Part shown: piece after piece, positions 6,296 through 12,881 of the stretch | How positions within the stretch are numbered: the stretch's first letter is position 1 | Layout: every line of letters begins with the position of its first letter | NCBI GenBank assembly: GCA_040904405.1 | Contig: JBBDTK010000142.1 | Coordinates: 1-16,208, forward strand | Source: VRUE01 sp040904405 | GTDB lineage: Bacteria; Actinomycetota; Thermoleophilia; Solirubrobacterales; 70-9 | Direction of reading: 5' to 3' | Length of the DNA: 16,208 nt | Translations under genes and position numbers: made by a program | Notes under the pieces: model-generated | Told to the model about the DNA's origin: nothing | The model's input: the letters and a program-made list of their open reading frames with translations, nothing else | Database searches by the model: none

Positions 6296-6319
6296 AGTAT
6301 CGCAGTCGATCCAGGATCG
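6296..6319 (-). promoter_or_regulatory. Promoter and dyad before the VapBC pair
   Basis: GATACT on the minus strand (6301-6296) is a plausible -10 box 8 nt before the antitoxin ATG. Just upstream, CGATCC-A-GGATCG (6307-6319) is a perfect 13-bp dyad lying where the promoter spacer would be. VapBC complexes typically repress their own promoter through such sites. No good -35 box is seen. Confidence 0.4.
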
Positions 6320-6329
6320 CTACCGGCCG

Positions 6330-6349
6330 CATGACTTTGAGCTTCATCG
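6330..6349. repeat. 20-bp direct repeat, right copy
   Basis: CATGACTTTGAGCTTCATCG matches 4264-4283 except for one base, in the same orientation. It encodes MKLKVM on the minus strand. Confidence 0.6.
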
Positions 6350-6401
6350 AGAGGTTGGGCGTCGGCGGCACTATCGGGTGGACGCACGGAATGCGGAATT
6401 T
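6330..6401 (-). pseudogene. Possible AbiEii-like scrap (upstream part)
   Basis: The minus frame here encodes KFRIPCVHPIVPPTPNLS followed by MKLKVM. In DUF1814 nucleotidyltransferases a 'P.PxxLxxMKLxxMAxRG' segment joins the catalytic half to the C-terminal helices. This scrap ends where the remnant at 3997-4290 begins, with the shared MKLKVM as the joint. Only about 24 residues can be read, it has no start, and the hipA-like gene end at 6467 limits it upstream. The remaining gap 6402-6466 shows no gene. Confidence 0.3.
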
Positions 6402-6466
6402 GCGGCCCGCTCCCGCCCGGCAAGGGCCATCGGTCCGGGCGTCTCCGGAGGCCTCGGGGGCCTGTT

Positions 6467-7699
6467 TCAGGAGTCGAAGAGGTCGTCGTCGAAGGGAGAG
6501 AAGGAGTCCAGCGGGCCGGGCAGCAGGCGGCTGATGATGCGGCCGTACCAGCCCTCGTGCCGGGCCTGCTCGGCGACGACCGCGATCGCCTTGGCGAAGC
6601 CCCCGGCCGTTTCCAGCGCCGCGATCACTGCCGGCCGCAGCTCGGGGTCGTCGATCGGGCTCGGCGCGAGGCCGCCGAGGCTGGACTCGCGGATCAGCTT
6701 GTAGATCGAGCGGCGGCTGCGGTGGGAGTCGTAGACCCCGACCGAGTGCAGGTCGCAGTAGGGCGCCAGCATCGGCCCCTCGCTGCTGTAGAGGAGCGCC
6801 GAGCGCCTGCCGTGGACGCTCTCGCGGCTGCCGAGCAGGTAGTCGCAGAAGGCGACGGCGAAGGCCGACCCGATCGCCTCCTCCTCGCCGATCTCGCGCA
6901 GCAGCTCGCAGACCTGCCCGTACTCGAAGCCGCGTGCCCGCTGTCCGCGCGGCGCCAGCCCAAAGGCCTGGCAGAAGCTCTCCTGGTGCAGCCGCTCCAC
7001 CCGCTGCCCCTCGTCCCAGCGATCGAAGCGCTTGCTGACCAGGCAGCGCCTGCCGGCGATCCTGACGATCTCGGTGTGGGCCACCGGCAGGCCCATCCTG
7101 CGCAGCGCCGTCATGCAGGCCATCGCGTTGATCGTGAAGTCCGGCATCTCCCCGTCCACGGGCTTGAGCACGTGGGTGCTCGGCGCGCCCGCCTCCGGCC
7201 AGGCCCAGCGGTCGCCGGCCGGGTCGCGGACGAGGGCCAGCTTGTAGCGCTCGCCGGGCAGCGCGAAGCGCATGCGCCGCCTGTGCTGGGGGTCGATCAG
7301 GCCGCGCTGCGGCTCCAGCACCAGCTGTTCGAGTTCGTCCCTGCCAAGCCAGGAGAGCGACTCCGCGTCGCGCGGCTCGATCGGCTGGCCGGCGGGGACG
7401 AAGACGACGGCGCCGGGGCAGTCGCGGCCCAGCTCGGCGATCATCGCGTAGCCGTCGTCGACGTCGAGGCCGAGCTCCTCGGCCAGCGTCTGCCGCAGCC
7501 TGCCTTCGGGCAGCAGGCCCTCGACGTAGGCCGCGGTCTGCGCCGGCCCGTAGGGCTCGGCCCGCAGCGGCAGCGACCTGCTCAGTGGCGCCGCGCCGGC
7601 GCTCGCGGCCAGCTCCGGCAGGTAGGCGAAGCTATAGCCGTCCCCGCTGGGAGACAGCGATCCAGTGAGCCGCCCGCTCAGATAGACGTCAAGTCCGAT
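6467..7699 (-). CDS. HipA-like kinase-fold protein, degenerate active site, start unclear
   Basis: The frame encodes a HipA-type protein paralogous to the divergent neighbour at 7848. Shared blocks include RRMRFALPGER, the nucleotide-binding GAPSTHVLKP, LVSKRFDRW and ERLHQESF. The first ATG in frame is at 7444 (325 residues), but 85 more codons upstream (7445-7699, from IGLDVYLSGRLTGSL on) match the neighbour's N-terminal subdomain residue by residue. That extension contains no ATG, GTG or TTG. The homologous position of the start is an ATC at 7697-7699, and an in-frame TAA lies at 7742-7744. The catalytic loop, normally xDxHxKN, reads SRESVHGRRS: the catalytic Asp, Lys and Mg-binding Asn are not in place. 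The later metal Asp (APYCD) is kept. It is likely non-catalytic or a decaying gene. No HipB antitoxin adjoins it. Confidence 0.7.
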   Translation of the reverse strand: MGLDVYLSGRLTGSLSPSGDGYSFAYLPELAASAGAAPLSRSLPLRAEPYGPAQTAAYVEGLLPEGRLRQTLAEELGLDVDDGYAMIAELGRDCPGAVVFVPAGQPIEPRDAESLSWLGRDELEQLVLEPQRGLIDPQHRRRMRFALPGERYKLALVRDPAGDRWAWPEAGAPSTHVLKPVDGEMPDFTINAMACMTALRRMGLPVAHTEIVRIAGRRCLVSKRFDRWDEGQRVERLHQESFCQAFGLAPRGQRARGFEYGQVCELLREIGEEEAIGSAFAVAFCDYLLGSRESVHGRRSALLYSSEGPMLAPYCDLHSVGVYDSHRSRRSIYKLIRESSLGGLAPSPIDDPELRPAVIAALETAGGFAKAIAVVAEQARHEGWYGRIISRLLPGPLDSFSPFDDDLFDS

Positions 7700-7834
7700 G
7701 GTTTGGGTCCGCTCTGAGTCGTTTTCAGATCCTCCACGAGTTTAGGGAATTTAGGCAAAAAACGGCGGATGGGGGTTGCATTGTGCGGAAAATCGTTTAG
7801 TTTCTTCGCCCAAGGGAGACCGAGACACGACTTC

Positions 7835-7841
7835 GGGGAGG
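7835..7841 (+). promoter_or_regulatory. Ribosome binding site fixing the second hipA-like start
   Basis: GGGGAGG lies 6 nt before the GTG at 7848 and only 3 nt before the GTG at 7845. It favours 7848 over the in-frame TTG at 7776, which would add 24 residues without family resemblance. Confidence 0.65.
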
Positions 7842-7847
7842 ACCGTG

Positions 7848-9110
7848 GTGAGTCTTGACGTCTATCTGCACGGGAAGCGCGTGGGCTCGCTCTTCCGCTG
7901 CGCCGGCGGCTGTGGCTTCGCCTACCTGCCGGCGCTGGCCGCGCGCGAGGACGCCGCGGCGAGGGCGGTCAGCCGCTCGCTACCGGTGCGAGCCGAGCCC
8001 TACGGCGCCGGCGCCGTCCACCCCTACCTCGAGGGGTTGCTGCCCGAGGGGGATCGCCGCCGCCGCATCGCCCGCGAGCTGGCGACCGAGGTCGAGGACT
8101 CCTACGCGCTGATCGCGGCGCTGGGGGGCGACTGCCCCGGCGCCGTCGTCTTCCAGCCCGAGGACGAGCCGCCGCCCGGGCCCAGCCACCCCGACTCGCT
8201 CGCCTGGCTCGACGAGGAGGAGCTGCGGGCGGCGCTCTCGCCCCCCGGCGAAGGCCTCTTCGACCGCGAGGACGGGCGGCGGATGCGCTTCGCCCTGCCC
8301 GGCGAGCGCCACAAGCTCGCGCTCGTCCGCGACGAGGAGAACGACCGCTGGGCCTGGCCCGAGCCGGGCGCCCCCAGCACCCACGTGCTCAAGCCCGAAG
8401 TCGCCGAGCACCCGGGGCTGATCGGGCTGGAGATGGCCTGCGCCCTCGCCTACCGGACGCTCGGGCTGCCGGTCGCCCACGCCGCGATCGAGCGGATCGG
8501 CGGCCAGCCGGTCCTGGTCAGCAAGCGCTTCGACCGCTGGGGCGAGGGGCGCGGAGTCGAGCGCCTGCACCAGGAGAGCTTCAGCCAGGCGCTCGGCTGC
8601 CCGCCCGGCAGCGGGCCCGGCGAAAGCCCCGGCATCGCCGCGTGCGCCGGCCTGCTGCGCGCGGTCGACGCCGAGGCCGACGTCCACACCCTGCTGCTGG
8701 CCACCTTCTGCGACCTGACGATCGGCAACAACTCCCGCATCGGCGGCAACCGGGCGCTGCTCTTCACCGGCGCCGGGCCGATGCTGGCGCCGCTCTACGA
8801 CATCGCCGCGACCGAGGTCTACGGCGAGGCCCGGCGCCGACCGCTGACGATCGGCGCTCCCCCGGCCCCGTTCCTGGTCGACCTGGCGCGGGCGATCTCC
8901 GAATGCGAGTTCGAGTTCCAGCCGAAGCTGATCGAAGCGGTCGAGACGATGAACCGGGTCAGCCTCGCGCTCAGCGAAGCGGCCGGCATCGCCGATCGCG
9001 ACGGCTGGTACGCGAGGGCGATGGACAAAGCGGTCCAGAACGCCACCACCCGGGTGCTCGAGTTCCGCGGCGAAATGCAGTACCTGCGGCCGCCCGGGGC
9101 GGACGGGTGA
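7848..9110 (+). CDS. HipA-like protein with degenerate catalytic loop
   Basis: The 420-residue product has an N-terminal subdomain (SLDVYLHGKRVGSL to about residue 90) and a HipA C-terminal kinase-fold domain: STHVLKP at 177-183, SKRFDRW at 225-231, ERLHQESF about 238-245. HipA proteins are Ser/Thr kinases; E. coli HipA phosphorylates glutamyl-tRNA synthetase using Asp309 in a DGHAKN motif. The aligned segment here is IGNNSRIGGN (292-301). Catalytic Asp is Ser296, the His is Ile298 and the Lys is Gly300; only the metal-binding Asn301 and the later APLYD (314-318) remain. Phosphotransfer by the usual mechanism is therefore doubtful. No HipB-like helix-turn-helix gene is adjacent; the only neighbour of the family is the divergent paralogue. 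Its stop abuts a long inverted repeat. Confidence 0.88.
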   Translation: MSLDVYLHGKRVGSLFRCAGGCGFAYLPALAAREDAAARAVSRSLPVRAEPYGAGAVHPYLEGLLPEGDRRRRIARELATEVEDSYALIAALGGDCPGAVVFQPEDEPPPGPSHPDSLAWLDEEELRAALSPPGEGLFDREDGRRMRFALPGERHKLALVRDEENDRWAWPEPGAPSTHVLKPEVAEHPGLIGLEMACALAYRTLGLPVAHAAIERIGGQPVLVSKRFDRWGEGRGVERLHQESFSQALGCPPGSGPGESPGIAACAGLLRAVDAEADVHTLLLATFCDLTIGNNSRIGGNRALLFTGAGPMLAPLYDIAATEVYGEARRRPLTIGAPPAPFLVDLARAISECEFEFQPKLIEAVETMNRVSLALSEAAGIADRDGWYARAMDKAVQNATTRVLEFRGEMQYLRPPGADG

Positions 9111-9221
9111 GGCCTATCCCGGTAGGGGTTCCACTTAACTTTTTCTGAAGACAGCCGTGGGCGGTCCGTCGGCGTCTTCGCAGAAAAAGTACAAGACGTT
9201 CCACCCCTACCGGGATAGGCC
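9111..9221. repeat. Long inverted-repeat element, copy 1
   Basis: The outer arms (9111-9129 and 9203-9221, beginning GGCCTATCCCGGTAGGGGT) are 19 bp and perfectly complementary. Inside, ACTTTTTCTG (9138-9147) pairs with CAGAAAAAGT (9181-9190) and AAGAC (9148-9152) with GTCTT (9174-9178); a small GCCG/CGGC stem closes the centre. It fills the gap between convergent genes: the left gene's TGA ends at 9110, and the right gene's TAG (9207-9209) lies inside the right arm. It could act as a two-way terminator. Its core recurs at 13845-13959. Confidence 0.85.
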
Positions 9222-10415
9222 TCCTCCTGAGCGGGGCACGAGGCGGTAGACCGGGCCCTCGAGCGAGCTGACGTAGAGGCGGCCGTGGGCGTCCTCGCCG
9301 AAGGAGCTCGGGGTGGGGACGCTGAGGCCGAGCTTGCGGTCGCCGCGAACGCGGCGCAGGCGCGGGACGAGGCTGCGCAGCTCGCCCTCGCAGAGGTCGG
9401 CGTAGACGTAGCGCCTGTAGAGCGAGGGCAGGCGGCGGTCGCGGACGACGTAGCCGCCGATGATCGAGCAGCTGCCGCCGGCCCGGCTCAGCGGGTAGGC
9501 GAAGATCGGCTTCGTCGTGCCGCCGGGGTCGGGGGTGCCGCTGTTGGCGCCGCGGTAGCGGGAAAAGCCCTCGAAGGCGTCCCAGCCGAAGTTGGCATTG
9601 CGGGCGGCGACGACGGTCAGGTAGTTGAGCTCCTCGAAGCTGTCCTGGCCGACGTCGGTGATCGCGATCCGCGGCCGGCGCGGCGCCGTGACGGTGTCGA
9701 AGGAGAAGCGGTAGGGGTTGCGCAGGCCGAGGCTGTAGACCTGCGGCCGCGGGCTCGGCCGGCGCGGGTCGATCCGCAGCAGCTTGCCGAGCAGGCTGCG
9801 CCGGTCCTGGGCGTTGTTGGGCGGGTCGCCGGCGGAGCCGCCGTCCCCCGTGCCGAAGTAGAGCTGCTTGCCGAGGAACTGCAGCTGGCCGCCGTTGTGG
9901 TTCGAGTTCTCGCGGTGGGGTATGCGGACCAGGGCGCGGCGCGAGCCCCGCGCGGCCCGGGTCGCGCTTCTGCGCCTGAACTCGTCGACGCGGATGTCGC
10001 CGCGGTTGTCCGTGTAGTAGACGTAGAAGCGGCGGCTCTGGCGGTAGTCGGGCGGGAATGCGATCGAGAGCAGGCCGCGCTCGCCGCCGAAGGAGACCAG
10101 GCCGCGGATGTCGAGGAAGCTGCCGCGCACCCGCCGCCCGCCGCGCAGCACCCGCACCCGGCCCTCCTGCTCGACCACGAACAGCAGCCGCGGAAACCCC
10201 GGCGCGCCGGCCACGTGGACCGGGCTCTGGAAACGCCCGACTCGCTTCAGGGCGACGCTCTTTCGCGCCGATTGCCTCGCGTCGCCCGCCGCCTGGCCCA
10301 TGTCGCTCGTCGCTCGCTCTGCGCTCGTCTCCGACTCGTTCGCGCCCCCGCAGGCGGGCAGCGCAAGCGCAATAGCGGCAACAACTGTCGGTCCCAGCTT
10401 CTTCGGCACGCTCAT
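9207..10415 (-). CDS. PQQ-dependent sugar dehydrogenase-like lipoprotein (glucose/sorbosone dehydrogenase family)
   Basis: The 402-residue protein has a signal peptide ending in a lipobox (LPAC, Cys22), so it is probably lipid-anchored outside the membrane. The mature part is a beta-propeller of the soluble glucose/sorbosone dehydrogenase family. Motifs include 'FVVEQEGRVRVL' (79-90), 'GGERGLLSIAFPPDY' (110-124), NHNGG with the candidate catalytic His173, GTGDGG (188-193), GLRNPYRFSFD (230-240) and 'DVGQDSFEELNYL'. Such proteins oxidise aldoses or related sugars using pyrroloquinoline quinone, but family members vary and substrate cannot be read here. ATG at 10415 is fixed by the signal peptide. 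A hairpin fills the 39-bp gap to the upstream lipoprotein gene, with which it may be cotranscribed. Confidence 0.9.
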   Translation of the reverse strand: MSVPKKLGPTVVAAIALALPACGGANESETSAERATSDMGQAAGDARQSARKSVALKRVGRFQSPVHVAGAPGFPRLLFVVEQEGRVRVLRGGRRVRGSFLDIRGLVSFGGERGLLSIAFPPDYRQSRRFYVYYTDNRGDIRVDEFRRRSATRAARGSRRALVRIPHRENSNHNGGQLQFLGKQLYFGTGDGGSAGDPPNNAQDRRSLLGKLLRIDPRRPSPRPQVYSLGLRNPYRFSFDTVTAPRRPRIAITDVGQDSFEELNYLTVVAARNANFGWDAFEGFSRYRGANSGTPDPGGTTKPIFAYPLSRAGGSCSIIGGYVVRDRRLPSLYRRYVYADLCEGELRSLVPRLRRVRGDRKLGLSVPTPSSFGEDAHGRLYVSSLEGPVYRLVPRSGGGLSR

Positions 10416-10417
10416 TG

Positions 10418-10452
10418 GCCTATCCCGGTAGGGGCGTCCCTGCCGGATAGGC
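10418..10452. terminator. Hairpin sharing the arm sequence of copy 1
   Basis: GCCTATCCCGGTAGGG (10418-10433) pairs with CCCTGCCGGATAGGC (10438-10452) around a GCGT loop, with one bulge and one G-T pair. The 18 bases at 10417-10434 are identical to 9111-9128. It fills the space between the stop of the upstream lipoprotein gene and the dehydrogenase ATG (minus strand). No T-run follows, so it may be a pause, a processing site or a structure over the ribosome site rather than a standard terminator. Confidence 0.55.
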
Positions 10453-10454
10453 TC

Positions 10455-11198
10455 TCACCGGTTGGCTTCGGTGGGGGGACGCGGCGCAGGCACCACCTCG
10501 CCGTCGTCGGTGACGACGACCTCGGGCGTCGCCTCGCCGATCCGCACGGCGAAGGAGCCGCCGGCCTCGACCCCAGCCGCGGTCTCGGCCTTCCCCTTGC
10601 CGCCGAGCCCGGCGCCGAGCTCGTAGAAGAGCCGGTAGCGGCCGGTCCGCACGGCGCTCAGCTGCCAGACGGCGATGACGGTCTCGCCCGCCTTCAGCGG
10701 GCCGAAGTCGAAGGTCTTCTTCGCCGCCGTTTCCGCCCCGGCCGATTCGGAGGAGCCGGCCAGCCGCGGGTAGGTGTCGGAGAGCACCCAGACCGGGCGG
10801 TCGGGCTGGGCCAGGCCCGGCTGGGGATCGCGGATGCCGAAGGGCAGGCCCGAGTCGCGCCCCCGCTCGCCGCCGACGGTGAAGGAGACGGTCAGCGCCG
10901 GCAGCCTCTGCTCGCCGCTGTTGCGCACGCCGAGCCGCAGCAGATGCGTTTCGCCGAGCCGCTGGCGCACCGGGAACTCGGCCCTGACGATCCTGACGTC
11001 GTAGGCGGCGTCGGCTTCGCCCCCGTTGGAGCTCTCCGAGCCGCCGCAGGCGATAAGCGAGGCGCTGAGGGCGGCAGCGACGGCGCCGGCAGGAAGGCTG
11101 CGCCAGCGGGGACCCCGGGCCGGTGTTCGGTGCCCTCCCAAAGCCGGCGCAACATACCACGGGGTTTCGGCCCGATCGCGTCGCCCGTCGCGGCTCAA
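10455..11198 (-). CDS. Secreted lipoprotein of unknown function (beta-sandwich-like)
   Basis: The 247-residue frame contains a hydrophobic signal segment (LPAGAVAAALSASLIAC) ending in a lipobox with Cys51, followed by a Ser/Gly-rich linker. The mature part has alternating beta-strand patterns ('VLSDTYPRLAG', 'FDFGPLKAGETVIAVWQLSAVRTGRYRLFYEL') resembling CARDB/DUF11-type Ig-like sandwiches that often occur in cell-surface proteins. I do not recognise a specific family. The outermost start is TTG at 11198, which leaves an unusually long basic N-terminal lead of about 30 residues before the signal segment. A TTG 20 codons further in (11138) would give a more normal lead, so the start is uncertain. 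It precedes the dehydrogenase gene on the same strand and diverges from the permease operon. Confidence 0.75.
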   Translation of the reverse strand: MSRDGRRDRAETPWYVAPALGGHRTPARGPRWRSLPAGAVAAALSASLIACGGSESSNGGEADAAYDVRIVRAEFPVRQRLGETHLLRLGVRNSGEQRLPALTVSFTVGGERGRDSGLPFGIRDPQPGLAQPDRPVWVLSDTYPRLAGSSESAGAETAAKKTFDFGPLKAGETVIAVWQLSAVRTGRYRLFYELGAGLGGKGKAETAAGVEAGGSFAVRIGEATPEVVVTDDGEVVPAPRPPTEANR

Positions 11199-11252
11199 CC
11201 CGCGCCTAACGAGGCCGCCGCGACGATCCCATAGACTCGGCGGCGGAGGAGA

Positions 11253-12062
11253 ATGGAACGAGCCGCATCGATAGGGAGCCGATTCTCGCCTGCGAAGTCC
11301 TTCTTCGAGCAGGTCGGGGAAATGATCATCTTGACCGGCAAGACGATCGTCTCGGCGATCAGACCGCCCTACCCCTACGGCGAGGAGTTCATCGGCCAGT
11401 TCCTCTTCGCCCTGCAGCTCTGCTGGTTCCCGCTGCTGGTCTCGACGGTGGCGATCTGCTTCGGCGCGCCCGGCCTGCAGGCGGCCAACTTCCTCACCCT
11501 GGTCGGCGCGCTCGACCGGCTCGGCGGCTTCTTCGTGCTCGCCGCGATCCGTGAGATCGCCCCCTTCGTCACCGCCGTCGTCGTCGCCGGCGTCGCCGGC
11601 ACCGCGATCACCGCCGACCTCGGCGCCCGCAAGATCCGCGAGGAGCTCGACGCCCTGCAGGTGCTCGGCGTCGACCCGGTCAAGAACCTGGTCGTGCCGC
11701 GCTTCCTGGCGCTGATGCTGATCACCGGGCTGCTCGACATCTACGCCCTGGTCTTCGGCCTCAGCGGCGGCGTGATCACCGAGCTGCTCTACAAGCAGCC
11801 GCTCGGCGGCTTCTTCGCCACCCTCTTCTCCAACGCCTCGATCACCGACCTCTGGGGCTCGGTGCTCAAGTGCACCCTGTTCGGCGCGATCATCGCCGTC
11901 GTCTGCTGCTACAAGGGGATGACCGCCTCCGGCGGCGCCGCCGGCGTCGGCCGCGCCGTCAACCAGGCCGTCGTCATCTCCTTCCTCGGGGTCTTCTCCT
12001 TCAACTACGTCTTCACCCAGACGCTGCTCGCCACCAATCCCGACCTGCAGACGATCCGGTGA
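11253..12062 (+). CDS. MlaE/YrbE-family ABC permease, first copy
   Basis: The 269-residue membrane protein belongs to the MlaE/YrbE family, the permease of lipid-moving Mla and Mce ABC systems. An interfacial N-terminal helix is followed by about five membrane segments. The conserved cytoplasmic coupling region 'GARKIREELDALQVLGVDPVKNLVVPRFLAL' contains the family's EExDAL motif, and a C-terminal 'TASGGAAGVGRAVNQAVV' block is also typical. GGAGG lies just before the ATG at 11253 (spacing short). The next permease follows after 13 nt and the ATPase after that, so the three form one operon. In actinomycetes such permeases come as unlike A/B pairs, as here. Confidence 0.93.
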   Translation: MERAASIGSRFSPAKSFFEQVGEMIILTGKTIVSAIRPPYPYGEEFIGQFLFALQLCWFPLLVSTVAICFGAPGLQAANFLTLVGALDRLGGFFVLAAIREIAPFVTAVVVAGVAGTAITADLGARKIREELDALQVLGVDPVKNLVVPRFLALMLITGLLDIYALVFGLSGGVITELLYKQPLGGFFATLFSNASITDLWGSVLKCTLFGAIIAVVCCYKGMTASGGAAGVGRAVNQAVVISFLGVFSFNYVFTQTLLATNPDLQTIR

Positions 12063-12075
12063 GGGGACGGCGCCG

Positions 12076-12873
12076 GTGAACCCCTGGCTCGACCTGCCGC
12101 GCTCCTGGCTCGACTCCTTCGGCGAGATCGCCCGCTTCGGCTCCCGCGTCGCCGGCCTGATCTACAGCGGCCGGGTCCTGCGCTTCTTCGGCGAGAGCCT
12201 GCGCCAGGCAGGGATCCTGATCCTCGGCTCGGCGATGGTGATCTGGGGGACCGTCTTCATCCTCGGCCTGCAGTGCGGAATCGAGGGCGCCTACCTGACC
12301 CGCGCCCAGGGCGCCCCCGCCTACTCCGGCGTCTTCTCGGCCTGGTGCGACCTGCGCGAGGTGCTGCCCTACGCCTTCGGCTACATGCTGGCGGCCAAGG
12401 TCGGGACCGGAATCGTCGCCGAGCTCGGCGCGATGCGGATCTCCGACGAGATCGACGCGCTCGAGGTGATGGGCGTGCCGCCGGTCACCTTCCTCGCCGC
12501 GACCCGCCTGCTCGCCGCCTGGATCGCGCTGCCGTTCATGTACCTGGTCGGGATCGGGGTCATGTACTTCGCCAGCTACATCGCCGTGGTCGAACAGGTC
12601 GGCGACGTCTCCAAAGGCGGCTACCTGCTGATCTTCTGGATGTTCCAGAACCCCCCGGACCTGATCTTCAGCCTGATCAAGGGCATGGTGATGGCGACCG
12701 CGATCGTCTCGGTCGGCTGCTACTACGGCTACACCGCCTCGGGCGGCCCGGTCGGCGTCGGCACGGCGACGGCCAAATCGATGGTCCTGAACATAATCCT
12801 GGTCCACATCATCGGGATGCTCGGCACCCTGATCTTCTGGGGGGCCAACCCGAGAGCGCCGATAGGAGGCTGA
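12076..12873 (+). CDS. MlaE/YrbE-family ABC permease, second copy
   Basis: The 265-residue protein is the partner permease of the preceding gene. It has the same architecture: amphipathic N-terminus, about five membrane segments, coupling motif 'GAMRISDEIDALEVMGVPPVTFLAATRLLA' and C-terminal 'TASGGPVGVGTATAKSMV'. It differs enough in sequence to act as the second half of a heterodimeric channel. The GTG at 12076 is supported by GAGGGG (12061-12066) nine bases upstream, which overlaps the stop of the previous gene. AGGAGG for the ATPase gene overlaps its own 3' end. Confidence 0.92.
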   Translation: MNPWLDLPRSWLDSFGEIARFGSRVAGLIYSGRVLRFFGESLRQAGILILGSAMVIWGTVFILGLQCGIEGAYLTRAQGAPAYSGVFSAWCDLREVLPYAFGYMLAAKVGTGIVAELGAMRISDEIDALEVMGVPPVTFLAATRLLAAWIALPFMYLVGIGVMYFASYIAVVEQVGDVSKGGYLLIFWMFQNPPDLIFSLIKGMVMATAIVSVGCYYGYTASGGPVGVGTATAKSMVLNIILVHIIGMLGTLIFWGANPRAPIGG

Positions 12874-12881
12874 GTACCCTT

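Noticed and set aside
6436..6466. AGGCC/GGCCT hairpin after the hipA-like stop as a terminator
   Set aside because: Very short stem and no T-run on the relevant strand.
7741..7755. Tandem TTTAGG repeats between the two hipA-like genes as an operator
   Set aside because: Only two 6-bp units, no dyad symmetry; too little to call.
9285..11234. 649-codon plus-strand frame over the two lipoprotein genes
   Set aside because: Ala/Val/Glu-rich composition, no domain pattern, and both minus-strand frames carry signal peptides and clear motifs.
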